A stretch of 64,000 bases of DNA from Hyphococcus flavus (GCF_028748065.1 NZ_CP118166.1:1503501-1567500); one strand, 5' to 3'; positions 9,380 through 18,535 are shown, counted from the first letter of the stretch. Made by a program: numbers and translations. Notes: a model not told the origin generated them from the letters alone.

Positions 9380-10462
9380 CTAATTGCCAAACACATCCCG
9401 GAACAGACGCATCCAGTTTTCTCCAAGAAGGCGCTCAAGATCGCGCGTTTTCCAGCCGCGACGGTCAAGAACCACAAGCAGATTTCGGAAGCGGTCGGGC
9501 GTATCGAGTTCTGGAATATAGGGCGGCCACTTCACGTCATAGCTAGGTTTGAAAGACTTAAGACGCGGCTCATACCAGTCTTCTTTGGTAGCCCAGCTTG
9601 CGATGCCGCGCACGGGGAAGTCGGTTGATAGCGCCACATGTTCAATGCCGGCGACATTTACAGCGTGCTCGATATGATCCGCATAAGTCTCGATGGTTGT
9701 TTCGCCGCCGGGGTCGGTGCCGATAAAATAACCGAGAGCAGCGACGCCGAAAACGCCGCCTTTGTCTGCAAGCGCTTTTATCTGCTCATCGACTTTAGCG
9801 CGCGGATGGCCGGGCCGGAACTTTTCGATCATCGAATGGGTGATTGCTACAGGCTTTTCTGAAAACTCAATCCCGTCGAGGGTCGTCTGCCGTCCGCAAT
9901 GGGAAAGATCGACAAGCACGCCGAGCTTGTTCATGCGTTCCACAACTTCGATGCCGAAATCGGAGAGGCCGACATTCGTGCGCTCCGTTGACCCGTCGCC
10001 GAGGCGGTTGCGCGAATTATAAGTAAGTTGAAAACAGCGCATGCCGAGTGCGTGGAGAGCGTCCACATTATCAACATCGCCCTCGAGCATAGTAGCGTTC
10101 TGGAAATTCATCATCACGGCGAGTTTTTTCTCGCGCTTCGCCCTTTCAAAATCGCGCGCCTCCAGTGCGATCATGTAACGGTCTGGGTATTCCTCAACGC
10201 GTGTCCGCCAGGTTACAAGCTCATCAATGGCTGTCTGTAAGTCGCGGCGGTTAAGGCTCGTAATAATGCCTGTGTAGCCCGATTGTTGTACGGCCTCATA
10301 TTCTACGTCATCCCAGTCCCTGGCGAAGGAAAGGGCGTCGATTACCAGCGCGTTGTCGTAAAGGCGCTTGAGTTTGCCCGGCAATTCCGCTGCTCTGGAA
10401 GTTGAGAATGTTACGGCTGCAGCCGCGCCAAGGCTGATGGCGTCGCGTCTTGTGTATTGCAT
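9380..10462 (-). CDS. Tat-exported M19 (membrane dipeptidase) family protein with altered metal site
   Basis: This 360-residue protein has a twin-arginine signal (MQYTRRDAISLGAAAAVTFS) and an amidohydrolase-fold domain of the renal dipeptidase family M19. The second-metal His residues are recognisable in VDLSHCGR and AITHSM, and the later Asp in ALSTDF. At the expected HxD site near the N-terminus the sequence is VIDALSF, and at the bridging Glu position it is MNFQNAT. Three ligands of the binuclear zinc site are therefore changed. It may be mononuclear, act on another substrate, or be inactive. It lies 72 bp downstream of sdhA, behind a terminator hairpin that ends at its start codon. Confidence 0.8.
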   Translation of the reverse strand: MQYTRRDAISLGAAAAVTFSTSRAAELPGKLKRLYDNALVIDALSFARDWDDVEYEAVQQSGYTGIITSLNRRDLQTAIDELVTWRTRVEEYPDRYMIALEARDFERAKREKKLAVMMNFQNATMLEGDVDNVDALHALGMRCFQLTYNSRNRLGDGSTERTNVGLSDFGIEVVERMNKLGVLVDLSHCGRQTTLDGIEFSEKPVAITHSMIEKFRPGHPRAKVDEQIKALADKGGVFGVAALGYFIGTDPGGETTIETYADHIEHAVNVAGIEHVALSTDFPVRGIASWATKEDWYEPRLKSFKPSYDVKWPPYIPELDTPDRFRNLLVVLDRRGWKTRDLERLLGENWMRLFRDVFGN

Positions 10463-10463
10463 G

Positions 10464-10494
10464 AAAAAGCCCCTCTGGTTTTGCCAGAGAGGCT
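10464..10494 (-). terminator. Rho-independent terminator after sdhA
   Basis: On the minus strand AGCCTCTCTGG and CCAGAGGGGCT form a stem with a CAAAA loop, followed by TTTTT. It lies 40 bp after the sdhA stop and should end the sdhCDA transcript. The 3' arm contains AGAGGGG, 6 nt before the ATG of the M19 gene, so the hairpin would also cover that gene's ribosome-binding site. Confidence 0.85.
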
Positions 10495-10534
10495 AATTAA
10501 TTTTGCCTTGATTGGCAAAAAGAGTGGTTTAGGC

Positions 10535-12322
10535 TCAATAAACCCGCTTTTTCGGCTCGATATATTTGATCTCGTCGGTGAGGGTGAAGTTGTGCACCGG
10601 GCGATAGTCGATGGTCGCCTTGCCTTGCGCGAACCACGCGGCGGTGTGTTTCATCCAGTTGGCGTCGTCGCGGTCGGGAAAGTCCTCGCGGGCGTGGGCG
10701 CCGCGGCTCTCTTTCCGGTTTGCAGCGCCTTCCATGGTGACGATCGCCTGGCCGATCATATTGTCGAATTCCAGCGTTTCGACGAGGTCTGTGTTCCAGA
10801 TCAGCGAGCGGTCGGTAACGCCGATATCCGGCATGGCGGAATGAACCTCGTTGATCTTCTCGCGGCCTTCCTCCAGCACATCGCCGGTGCGGAAGACGGC
10901 GCAGTTATTCTGCATGACAGATTGCATTTGCGCCCGCAAAGCCGCTGTTGGCGTGCCGCCTTTTGCGTGACGGAACTTGTCGAGGCGGGCCAGGGCTTCA
11001 TCAGTCGCTGCCTTGGGCAGGTCTGCATTGGCGCCGTCTGATTTAACGACTTCACCGCAGCGTAAGCCGGCTGCACGGCCAAAAACCACAAGATCAATCA
11101 GTGAGTTCGAACCGAGACGGTTGGCGCCGTGCACGGAAACGCACGCCGCTTCGCCGATCGCCATCAGGCCCGGCACAACTGCATCAGTATCATCGCCGCG
11201 CTTTGTGACCACTTCGCCGTGGTAGTTCGTCGGGATGCCGCCCATATTGTAATGGACGGTAGGCAGAACCGGAATTGGTTCTTTGGTCACGTCGACGCCA
11301 GCGAAAATTTTCGCGCTTTCCGAAATGCCGGGCAAACGCGCCGCCAGCACTTTCGGATCGAGGTGGTTGAGATTGAGATGGATATGGTCCTTGTTCGGAC
11401 CGACGCCGCGCCCCTCGCGAATTTCAATGGTCATGGAGCGCGAGACGACATCGCGAGAGGCGAGGTCTTTCGCTGACGGGGCGTAGCGTTCCATGAAACG
11501 CTCGCCTTCGGAATTGGTGAGGTATCCGCCTTCGCCGCGTGATCCTTCGGTGATCAACACGCCTGCGCCGTAAATGCCGGTGGGGTGGAACTGTACAAAT
11601 TCCATGTCCTGCAAGGGAAGGCCCGCGCGCAGGACCATAGCGTTGCCGTCGCCAGTGCAGGTATGCGCAGAGGTGCAGGAGAAATAGACGCGTCCGTAAC
11701 CGCCAGTCGCGAGCACCACCATCTTGGCCGAGAAGCGGTGAATGATTCCGGTATCGAGTTCCCAGCTCAAAAGCCCGCGGCATTCACCTTCATCGGACAT
11801 GATGAGGTCAAGTGCGAAATGCTCGATAAAGAACTTGGCGTTGTTTTTGACGGCCTGTCCATAAAGCGTGTGCAGGATCGCGTGGCCCGTACGGTCTGCG
11901 GCGGCGCAGGTGCGCTGCACCTGCCCTTCGCCATAGTTTTTCGTCATGCCGCCGAAAGCACGCTGATAGATTTTGCCTTCTTCAGTACGGCTGAAAGGAA
12001 CGCCCCAATGTTCAAGCTCGTAAACGGCTGCCGGCGCGTTCTTGCAGAGATATTCAATGGCGTCCTGGTCGCCGAGCCAGTCCGAACCCTTGACGGTGTC
12101 GTACATATGCCAGCGCCAATCGTCTTCTGACATATTGCCAAGCGCGGCGGAGATGCCGCCCTGCGCCGCAACAGTGTGTGAGCGGGTCGGGAAGACTTTC
12201 GTCACGCACGCGGTTTTTAGTCCGGCTTGCGCCGCGCCCAATGTCGCGCGAAGGCCCGCGCCGCCTGCGCCGACAACAACAACATCATATTCATGATCGA
12301 CGATTTCGTAACTGTCAGTCAT
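10535..12322 (-). CDS. sdhA: Succinate dehydrogenase flavoprotein subunit
   Basis: This 595-residue SdhA has the N-terminal FAD-binding motif [20 protein letters not shown] and the covalent-flavin His segment [15 protein letters not shown]. The substrate-binding segments [21 protein letters not shown] and the second flavin segment [19 protein letters not shown] are also present, with the expected Arg/His catalytic residues in the C-terminal half. It oxidises succinate to fumarate in complex II. It overlaps no gene but follows sdhD by 3 bp, so sdhC-sdhD-sdhA form one transcript that ends at the terminator at 10464-10494. sdhB is elsewhere (3791-4618). Confidence 0.98.
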   Translation of the reverse strand: MTDSYEIVDHEYDVVVVGAGGAGLRATLGAAQAGLKTACVTKVFPTRSHTVAAQGGISAALGNMSEDDWRWHMYDTVKGSDWLGDQDAIEYLCKNAPAAVYELEHWGVPFSRTEEGKIYQRAFGGMTKNYGEGQVQRTCAAADRTGHAILHTLYGQAVKNNAKFFIEHFALDLIMSDEGECRGLLSWELDTGIIHRFSAKMVVLATGGYGRVYFSCTSAHTCTGDGNAMVLRAGLPLQDMEFVQFHPTGIYGAGVLITEGSRGEGGYLTNSEGERFMERYAPSAKDLASRDVVSRSMTIEIREGRGVGPNKDHIHLNLNHLDPKVLAARLPGISESAKIFAGVDVTKEPIPVLPTVHYNMGGIPTNYHGEVVTKRGDDTDAVVPGLMAIGEAACVSVHGANRLGSNSLIDLVVFGRAAGLRCGEVVKSDGANADLPKAATDEALARLDKFRHAKGGTPTAALRAQMQSVMQNNCAVFRTGDVLEEGREKINEVHSAMPDIGVTDRSLIWNTDLVETLEFDNMIGQAIVTMEGAANRKESRGAHAREDFPDRDDANWMKHTAAWFAQGKATIDYRPVHNFTLTDEIKYIEPKKRVY

Positions 12323-12325
12323 TAC

Positions 12326-12661
12326 TCAGCCTGCAAATGAAATATTGTAAACGGACCAGAGCGCGCCGGCGATGACGCTGATGGCGATCAGCCAGTTCAG
12401 GGCCGAAAGCGTTTTTTTGATCCCGCCATGGATGTAGTCGGCGATAATCTCTTCAAGGCCGATGCGCATGTGCCACGCGCCGACCGAGACAAAAAGCGCC
12501 AGCAGCAAACCGTTCCACCATTGCCCGGCCCAGGCCCTGGCGGCGGCATAGTCTGCGCCAAGATGAGAAACAACGCTGATCAAAAACCAGATGGCGAGCG
12601 GGATCATCAGCGCCGCGGTAAAGCGCTGCATGATAAATGTGGATGTGCCTTTATGCGCCAT
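12326..12661 (-). CDS. sdhD: Succinate dehydrogenase membrane anchor subunit
   Basis: This 111-residue protein has three TM helices (about 15-35, 45-68 and 85-107). The middle helix region has SVGAWHMRIGLEEIIADYIHG, which matches the conserved heme/quinone-proximal motif of alphaproteobacterial SdhD. It anchors SdhAB and forms the quinone site with SdhC. It sits between sdhC (1-bp gap) and sdhA (3-bp gap). Confidence 0.95.
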   Translation of the reverse strand: MAHKGTSTFIMQRFTAALMIPLAIWFLISVVSHLGADYAAARAWAGQWWNGLLLALFVSVGAWHMRIGLEEIIADYIHGGIKKTLSALNWLIAISVIAGALWSVYNISFAG

Positions 12662-12662
12662 C

Positions 12663-13073
12663 TTACGCCGCTCCTATTGCGTTATATCCGATGAGCAGGA
12701 TGATCGCCGCAAGCAGGATCGAGGCGCCGTAGATCAGCCAGGCGGTCATGGTCGCCGTTTTGATGGCGAGGCCTCGACCGTAATCCCAATAAAGATGGCG
12801 GAGACCATTCATCAGGTGAAATGACAGCGCCCAGACATAACCGGCGACAATGATGAAGCCGATGGGCGTTGTCACGAAACCGGCGACGCTGGCGTAAAGC
12901 GACGGACTGAAGGCGAGGGCGTATAGCCAGACAAGGAGCAGGAGCGATCCGCCATAAAGGACCATGCCTGTCCCCCGGTGGGTGATCGACGCCGCCATGG
13001 TGACGGTAAAACGCCAGATTTGCAGGTGCGGAGAAACCGGGCGCTGGAGAGAGCCGGACGCGCTGTTAGCCAT
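12663..13073 (-). CDS. sdhC: Succinate dehydrogenase cytochrome b556 subunit
   Basis: This 136-residue SdhC starts RPVSPHLQIWRF near its N-terminus, the SdhC signature. It has three TM helices and the heme-ligand His in HLMNGLRHLYWDYG; Ser in ITHRGTGM lies at the quinone site. Start chosen at ATG 13073 because AGGGG precedes it by 6 nt and homologues begin here, although the frame is open to 13181. It is the first gene of sdhCDA. Confidence 0.95.
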   Translation of the reverse strand: MANSASGSLQRPVSPHLQIWRFTVTMAASITHRGTGMVLYGGSLLLLVWLYALAFSPSLYASVAGFVTTPIGFIIVAGYVWALSFHLMNGLRHLYWDYGRGLAIKTATMTAWLIYGASILLAAIILLIGYNAIGAA

Positions 13074-13240
13074 GAAAACCCCTGAAGTTTGAGGCGTTGA
13101 GACGATTTTGGCGAACATAGGCCGCGCCATTTTCAAGTCAACGCGACCAAGCGGCTTGGTTTCCGCCCGCGCCATTGCCAAAGCGGGGGCTTTTCGGTCA
13201 TGCTATTTAGTAACAAAACTACGTAAACAGGGGTTCGGGG

Positions 13241-13738
13241 ATGAAGCAGGCGATCATAGCGGGCATGGCGGCGGCGGTAATGATGACGGCGCCAGCCTCA
13301 GCACAACTGTTGGATTCGGTCACAGCCGATCAGCTTGAGAGCATTCTTAGCGACGCCGATCTCGGTCCCAGCATGATGAGTGATGCGCAAACCGGTGCGC
13401 CGGTCGCCACCGGGCGCGCCGGACAGTTTGATTTTTACGTGCGCGCGCTTTCCTGTTCAGGCTCGCCTGCTTCCTGCGAAACGCTGGTCTTCTTCGCGAA
13501 CTTCAAGCTTGGCCGCGATGTCGCTCCGTCTGATTATCGGATTGTCAACGGGTTTAACGACAGTCAGGTCTTCGGCCGCGCCTATGTGCTTCAGGGCACA
13601 AATGAAGTCGGCGTTGATTACGTGATCGAACTCAATGGCGGCGTCAGTGAAGATCACTTGTCAGAAAACATCTCGCGCTGGGCGGATGTAATTTCGGCAT
13701 TTGTTTCGAAATTCCAGGCAGGTGAGCCATCGAGCTAG
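13241..13738 (+). CDS. Secreted YbjN-domain protein
   Basis: This 165-residue protein has a signal peptide (MKQAIIAGMAAAVMMTAPASAQ). The mature domain matches the YbjN/DUF1790 group: a first strand-helix part (VTADQLESILSDADLG), then FDFYVRAL, then the conserved pattern NGFNDSQVFGRAYVLQGTNEVGVDYVIELNGGVSEDHLSENISRW. YbjN-type domains resemble type III secretion chaperones; periplasmic versions are common in alphaproteobacteria and uncharacterised. One Cys pair (SCSGSPASC) may form a disulfide. It overlaps the convergent gene by 4 bp. Confidence 0.75.
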   Translation: MKQAIIAGMAAAVMMTAPASAQLLDSVTADQLESILSDADLGPSMMSDAQTGAPVATGRAGQFDFYVRALSCSGSPASCETLVFFANFKLGRDVAPSDYRIVNGFNDSQVFGRAYVLQGTNEVGVDYVIELNGGVSEDHLSENISRWADVISAFVSKFQAGEPSS

Positions 13739-14193
13739 TTCAGATATGAGGCGCAATTGTCTCTGCTAGCTTCTGTGGACATGAACCTCGACCCGTCTGT
13801 GTGAAAGTAGCGAACCCTCAGCTTGAACGCAGTCTGTGTAAGAAGTTTGCGTTCGGTAAGCGTGCAGGAGGTTTTCAGGATCAACTTGCGAAACTTCTCG
13901 ATTTCACTCGACGGGACATTACGGAAATTCGGATCTTTTAGCTGTACGCTTATACTGACGAGATCATATTCAGCCTCAACATGGACTTTGGAAATTTCGG
14001 CTTTGCTGCCGGCTGTCAGCCTGAATCCACGTGAAAAGTTCTTTGCTTTGCGTTCAAGGTAAGCTTGCTTTTGATCTATGGTCGCCGTGGGGTAATCGAA
14101 GGCAGGGCCGCTAAAGGGTCCCCATAGATTCATTGCTACAAAGCCGCCGATGCCGGCAATAATAGCGACAACTATTTTGCCAACGCTTTCCAT
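13735..14193 (-). CDS. Hypothetical protein with N-terminal membrane anchor
   Basis: This 152-residue protein has an N-terminal hydrophobic helix (VGKIVVAIIAGIGGFVAMNLWG) that could be an uncleaved anchor. The soluble domain has two Cys (KTSCTLTERK and RDNCASYLN). No family recognised. It starts 6 bp after the upstream minus-strand gene at 14200, so the two are probably co-transcribed. Confidence 0.5.
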   Translation of the reverse strand: MESVGKIVVAIIAGIGGFVAMNLWGPFSGPAFDYPTATIDQKQAYLERKAKNFSRGFRLTAGSKAEISKVHVEAEYDLVSISVQLKDPNFRNVPSSEIEKFRKLILKTSCTLTERKLLTQTAFKLRVRYFHTDGSRFMSTEASRDNCASYLN

Positions 14194-14199
14194 GACACG

Positions 14200-15159
14200 C
14201 TAGGCCGCCCGCTCAAGTAGCGCTTTAAGTCCTTCCGGCAGCTCTTTTTCAAGATCCCGCATGCGCTCCAACAGCCGGCGTTCATTCACGTCAAAGGCGC
14301 CGTCGCGGCCGATACGCGCCGCGAGCCAATCGGCTTCGTTTTCCGTTACGTCTGCAGCGATAGCGGCGTCACGCTCTCTTGTTGCGTTATGTTCGCTCTG
14401 CACCGGCTTTTGCGAGTAGGCGTCGATGACTGCACCAACGCCGCCTGAAACCATTCGCTTAAAGAAGCCGCCGACATTCACGGACTGGTCCTTGGCCCAG
14501 GCGTTGCGGCGGAATGCTTCCTCGCGGCTTGGCGCTTTATATCCAAGATGCGCCATCAAGTGATTGATCACGCCTTGTACGAAAAGTTCCGTCCATGCGG
14601 GGTTGTTACGTGCGTTTTCGGTTGCATCGTTGATGTCGAACAGTAGTTCGGCTTCGCGCCTCGTGATGGCGACATTGCCGTCGCCGCCAGCCGCGAACAG
14701 ATAGCGGCGCAGCAAGACAGCATCCTGCTTAGAAACTACCGGGCCGTCTTCCTTGCCGAGAATATGGTTCTTGAATTGCTCGCCGACAAATGCCGACATT
14801 TCCGGCGGCGTCATTTCCGCCGTTTCCATCAGCTTGACCATCAACGCCAGTTCAAGCGGATTGGCGAAGCCGTTGCGGGTGACGCGGGCCTTCAAAGACT
14901 GAAATTCATCCGGCGTCAGATATCCCTGGGGTTCTTCCTCACGAAGATAAAAATCAGCAGCGGCTTCAGCGAAAAACTGGAACCATTCGGCATCGCCATC
15001 CTGCGCCCGATCGCCAAGGTCAAACAGCGCATCGAGTTCCTCAGGCGAGACAACGCCGTCTGAAAACACCGTGCGGCGCATGAAAAGCACCTCATCAGCG
15101 GAAACAAAACCGTCGGCGCCAATGGCGGCGAGGCGGGTTTGCAAAGACTGATCAGACAT
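14200..15159 (-). CDS. Hypothetical acidic protein with EF-hand-like segments
   Basis: This 319-residue, Asp/Glu-rich protein has no signal peptide or TM segment. It contains several short loops of EF-hand flavour spaced along it (for example ADGFVSADEVLFMRR, SDGVVSPEELDALF, RDGAFDVNERRLLERM), each followed by a helix. The loops lack some canonical Ca ligands. TerB-like helical proteins have a similar look. No firm function; the neighbour at 13735 is probably in the same transcript. Confidence 0.55.
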   Translation of the reverse strand: MSDQSLQTRLAAIGADGFVSADEVLFMRRTVFSDGVVSPEELDALFDLGDRAQDGDAEWFQFFAEAAADFYLREEEPQGYLTPDEFQSLKARVTRNGFANPLELALMVKLMETAEMTPPEMSAFVGEQFKNHILGKEDGPVVSKQDAVLLRRYLFAAGGDGNVAITRREAELLFDINDATENARNNPAWTELFVQGVINHLMAHLGYKAPSREEAFRRNAWAKDQSVNVGGFFKRMVSGGVGAVIDAYSQKPVQSEHNATRERDAAIAADVTENEADWLAARIGRDGAFDVNERRLLERMRDLEKELPEGLKALLERAA

Positions 15160-15279
15160 AACGATAAACTCCCAGCGTAATATCGGCGGGCACTGTGACA
15201 GGATGAGGTTAAAATCACGGAAAGGAATTTGCGCGGGATGGGCGTATTAACGCTTCGCTAACCAAAAAATTTGAGTGGA

Positions 15280-16290
15280 TCAGCGCGGCAGGTATCCCGA
15301 GAAAATGAACACGGCGGCGGTCGCAAAAGCAGCGAGCCACAAGGTCTGAAGGATCAGGGCGGTGATCGGTTTTGGCCCCACATCAATTAGCTTCTTTAAT
15401 GATGTTTTGACGCCGAGTGCGGCAACCGCAGTGATCAGGCAAAAGCGGGATGCGCCGGCAATGCTGTCGCTCCAATTTTCAGGGATCGCCCCAAAGCTGT
15501 TCGCCGCCATCAGGGCGGCAAAGCCCAGCAGGAATATCGGAAACGCGCGGCCTGTGGCGTCGGCATTCGCGGTGTTGCGAGCAAACAACATGGCGATAAT
15601 GAACACGGCTGGCGCGAGCAAAGTCACGCGCATCAGCTTTACGACGGCGGAGACAGCGCCGGCTTCGTCAGAAACGATGTAGCCTGCGCCAATCACCTGC
15701 GCGACGTCGTGGATGGTGGCGCCGAGAAAGACGCCCGCTTGCATGTCAGTGAATCCAAGCGTGTGTGTCAGGGGCGGGTACGCCACCATGGCGATGGTCG
15801 AAAGCGTTGTGACCCCGACGACAGTAAGGATAAGGTTTCGCTCGCTGTCTTTTGTTTGCGGCAGTACAGATGAAATCGCCATGGCTGCAGAAGCGCCGCA
15901 GATAGCGACGGCGCCGGCTGATAATGTTGCATGAGCATTCGTAAGTCCGTTCGCTCGGCCTATCATCCATCCGACGCTGATAGTTGTTGCAACACCGGCA
16001 ACAACAAGCAGCGCCGTCGCCCAGCCGAGTTCCGCAATCTCAGATAACGTCACTGATGCGCCGAGCAAAATGACGCCAAGCTGTAAAACCCGTTTGGACG
16101 CGAACTGGATGCCTGGCGCGCATTTTTCATCGTCGCTGAGAAAGTTAAACGCAATACCAAAGAGGATCGCGTAGAGCATGACTGGCCCGCCATAGCGTGA
16201 CGCGATGAAAAGCGACGCCATCGCAACAGTTGCAGCGATCAAAACGCCTGGCGCAAAACTGCGCGCCTTCTCCACAATTGCGCTTGTCAT
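15280..16290 (-). CDS. YeiH/UPF0324 family putative exporter
   Basis: This 336-residue polytopic protein has about ten TM helices. Family motifs include YAILFGIAFNFL, the glycine-rich ICGASAAMAISSVL, and the signature GVFLGATIHDVAQVIGAGY. The family is annotated as putative sulfate exporters on thin evidence; substrate here unknown. It is followed upstream by the DUF6356 gene (22 bp), and both face away from an Lrp/AsnC regulator that may control them. Confidence 0.88.
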   Translation of the reverse strand: MTSAIVEKARSFAPGVLIAATVAMASLFIASRYGGPVMLYAILFGIAFNFLSDDEKCAPGIQFASKRVLQLGVILLGASVTLSEIAELGWATALLVVAGVATTISVGWMIGRANGLTNAHATLSAGAVAICGASAAMAISSVLPQTKDSERNLILTVVGVTTLSTIAMVAYPPLTHTLGFTDMQAGVFLGATIHDVAQVIGAGYIVSDEAGAVSAVVKLMRVTLLAPAVFIIAMLFARNTANADATGRAFPIFLLGFAALMAANSFGAIPENWSDSIAGASRFCLITAVAALGVKTSLKKLIDVGPKPITALILQTLWLAAFATAAVFIFSGYLPR

Positions 16291-16311
16291 TGTTTGCGAA
16301 TGAAAGGTTGT

Positions 16312-16584
16312 CTATTCCGCAGCTTGTAGGTGTTTCTGCACGCCTTCAACTGCGGGCATGGTTTCGGCGCAATTGCGCTTGTCGCGGTGGGTCACCATGC
16401 GATTATGCAGCTCTTCAATGCAATTACGTCCCGTGCACTTGAATAAGAATGGAAAGATGCCGTGAAGAAGGCAGGCGAACCCCGCCGTCACCATCTTCGC
16501 GCCAAACCCGAACGCCATGCCCATGTGCTGGGTGTAGCTCTCTCCGACGCTAGCCGGGTGCTCGGTAAAGGCGCGTTTGATCAT
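16312..16584 (-). CDS. DUF6356 family protein
   Basis: This 90-residue protein opens MIKRAFTEHPASVGESYTQHM and continues with a hydrophobic segment (MVTAGFACLLHGIFPFLF) and ELHNRMVTHR, the pattern of the small DUF6356 family found in alphaproteobacteria. Function unknown. It is the first gene of a likely two-gene unit with the YeiH exporter, divergent from the Lrp-type regulator gene 134 bp away. Confidence 0.75.
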   Translation of the reverse strand: MIKRAFTEHPASVGESYTQHMGMAFGFGAKMVTAGFACLLHGIFPFLFKCTGRNCIEELHNRMVTHRDKRNCAETMPAVEGVQKHLQAAE

Positions 16585-16691
16585 GGTGGTGAAGTCCTCT
16601 TCAGGCTGTTGCCGCTCACAAATAGTTTACAGCCGGAAACGTGAAATATTTTTCTATACAGCCAGATAGAAAAACTAATCATTGAAAAAAT

Positions 16692-16719
16692 ATTCTAATA
16701 AATATAAATTTATTAGAAT
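16692..16719. promoter_or_regulatory. Perfect 11-bp inverted repeat over the lrp-type start codon
   Basis: ATTCTAATAAA (16692-16702) and TTTATTAGAAT (16709-16719) are exact reverse complements with a 6-bp spacer. The right arm includes the AT of the regulator's ATG. Position and symmetry fit an autoregulatory Lrp/AsnC operator that may also control the divergent DUF6356-YeiH unit. Confidence 0.6.
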
Positions 16720-17176
16720 GGACCGTATCGATAAAGCAATAATGGCGATATTACAGCGCGATTTTTCGACGCCTGTGAGTGAAATCGCCGAATCGGTCGG
16801 CTTATCACAGACGCCGTGCTGGCGGCGGATCAAGAAGCTGGAAGAGGACGGATTTATCCGCGCCCGGGTGGCCTTGGCCGAGCCTGAAACCTTGAACTTA
16901 CGCCTCACCGCCTTCGTCATGGTCAAGACGGCGCAGCACAATGAGGCTTGGCTGAAGAAATTCGCCGAGGCCGTTCGGCGCATACCCGAAGTGATCGAGT
17001 TGCACAGGATGAGCGGTGAAACCGACTACTTGATGAAGGTGGTTTGCCCCGACATGGAACGTTTCGACAAGGTCTACAAAAAGCTCATCTCAGCCGCAGA
17101 TTTTTCCGACGTTCGTTCGAGCTTTTCCATGGAAACGCTGAAGACGACTACCGAACTGCCGCTCGATTACGCCTGA
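16718..17176 (+). CDS. Lrp/AsnC family transcriptional regulator
   Basis: This 152-residue protein starts at ATG 16718 (MDRIDKAIMAILQRD), the normal family N-terminus; a TTG 36 bp upstream would add an atypical basic tail. The HTH is at about residues 22-45 (VSEIAESVGLSQTPCWRRIKKLEEDG). The RAM/AsnC ligand-binding domain follows, with the conserved IPEVIELHRMSGETDYLMKVVC. Family members respond to amino acids as octamers. Its own start codon lies in a perfect inverted repeat. Confidence 0.92.
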   Translation: MDRIDKAIMAILQRDFSTPVSEIAESVGLSQTPCWRRIKKLEEDGFIRARVALAEPETLNLRLTAFVMVKTAQHNEAWLKKFAEAVRRIPEVIELHRMSGETDYLMKVVCPDMERFDKVYKKLISAADFSDVRSSFSMETLKTTTELPLDYA

Positions 17177-17192
17177 AACGCTTTTTTCAGTT

Positions 17193-18512
17193 TCACGGCG
17201 TTTTATACGCGACGCCGTTCTTCATAACAAAATCGACATCTTCCAGCTCTCGAATATCCGTAAGCGGATCGCCGTCCACAGCCACCAGGTCGGCATATTT
17301 TCCAGGAGTGATTGCACCAAGGGTATCGGATTGGCCGAGATTGGCGGCGCCGATAACAGTTGCGGACCGGATAGCTTCCATCGGCGTCATGCCTGCTTGC
17401 ACCAGAAGGCTGAACTCACGGGCGTTCTCTCCATGTTTGGATACGCCGCTGTCCGTACCAAAGGCGATCTTGACGCCGCCTTCATGAGCGCGGCGCGCCA
17501 TGTCCAGCATTTTCGGGCCCACTTCAGCAGCTTTTGCCCTTTGTGGCGGTAAAAGGAACGAGTTCGGATCCTCAGCCCATTCGGCAACGGTAATGCCTGC
17601 AAGGATGGTAGGCACAAGGAAAGCGTCATTACGTTTGAACAAACGGATTGATTCATTGTCGAGATAGGTGCCGTGTTCAATCGAATCGACACCGGCGCGC
17701 AGCGCGGCATTGATGCCGTTGACGCCATGTGCGTGCGCGGTCGCCCGCCGCCCCATCGAATGGGCTGTATCCATGATAGCCTTTAGCTCATCGTCGAAAA
17801 ACTGCTGTTCAAGACCTGCGGCCGTGTTTGACATGACGCCGGCTGTCGCTGTGAGTTTGATCTGGTCAGCGCCGCGGCGGACCTGTTCGCGCACAGCCTT
17901 TCGGCATTCGGCGACGCCGTCGCAAACGCCAGTGGAATGAAGGATATGGGCAATCTCATCCGTATAACCTTGGGTGCCGTCGCCATGACCGCCCGTAACA
18001 GACATGCCTGAACCAGCCGCAAAAATACGCGGTCCCACAATATCGTTGCGGGCTATGCCGTCGCGCAGGGCAAAAACTGCATCAGTCGTGCCGGCGCCCA
18101 AATCTCTGACGCTGGTAAATCCCGCCATCAGAGTCTTTTTTGCAAAACCGGCGCTTCTAATGGCGACATCGGCGCCGGACATCTGAACCCGTTGCAGTCG
18201 GCTTTGCGGGTTGCTCTCGCTGGTGATATGCACGTGCCCATCGATGAAGCCGGGCATGACGAAGTAATCTCTCAAGTTATGAATTGTAACGGTGTCTTCT
18301 TCGCCAGAGTCAATTTCGGTTTCGCTCAGGTAACCATCGGCGACACGCTCAATAACGCCGCCATTGATAATGACTGTCTGTTCTTGCGCCACTTCGCCGC
18401 CAGGTACAGCAAGCAGCCGTCCAGCATGGACAATGACAATATCAGCGGCTTGCGCGGCTGTGCTCAAAAACAATGCGACGGCTGTGAAAAGTGCTTGCAG
18501 GTAATTTTTCAT
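17193..18512 (-). CDS. Secreted metal-dependent amidohydrolase, prolidase-like
   Basis: This 439-residue protein has a signal peptide (MKNYLQALFTAVALFLSTAAQA). The amidohydrolase metal site is complete: GFIDGHVHI (HxH), the Lys in DQIKLTATAGV, His in TAHAHGVNG and DSIEHGTY, and Asp in AFGTDSG. The pattern is that of the imidazolonepropionase-like group containing Xaa-Pro and L-Xaa-L-Lys/Arg dipeptidases from Caulobacter. It probably cleaves short peptides in the periplasm; the exact substrate is inferred. The next minus-strand genes upstream, two aspartic-protease-like lipoproteins, suggest a peptide-processing locus. Confidence 0.85.
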   Translation of the reverse strand: MKNYLQALFTAVALFLSTAAQAADIVIVHAGRLLAVPGGEVAQEQTVIINGGVIERVADGYLSETEIDSGEEDTVTIHNLRDYFVMPGFIDGHVHITSESNPQSRLQRVQMSGADVAIRSAGFAKKTLMAGFTSVRDLGAGTTDAVFALRDGIARNDIVGPRIFAAGSGMSVTGGHGDGTQGYTDEIAHILHSTGVCDGVAECRKAVREQVRRGADQIKLTATAGVMSNTAAGLEQQFFDDELKAIMDTAHSMGRRATAHAHGVNGINAALRAGVDSIEHGTYLDNESIRLFKRNDAFLVPTILAGITVAEWAEDPNSFLLPPQRAKAAEVGPKMLDMARRAHEGGVKIAFGTDSGVSKHGENAREFSLLVQAGMTPMEAIRSATVIGAANLGQSDTLGAITPGKYADLVAVDGDPLTDIRELEDVDFVMKNGVAYKTP

Positions 18513-18535
18513 TTCAAATGTCCTGTTGGCTGCCC

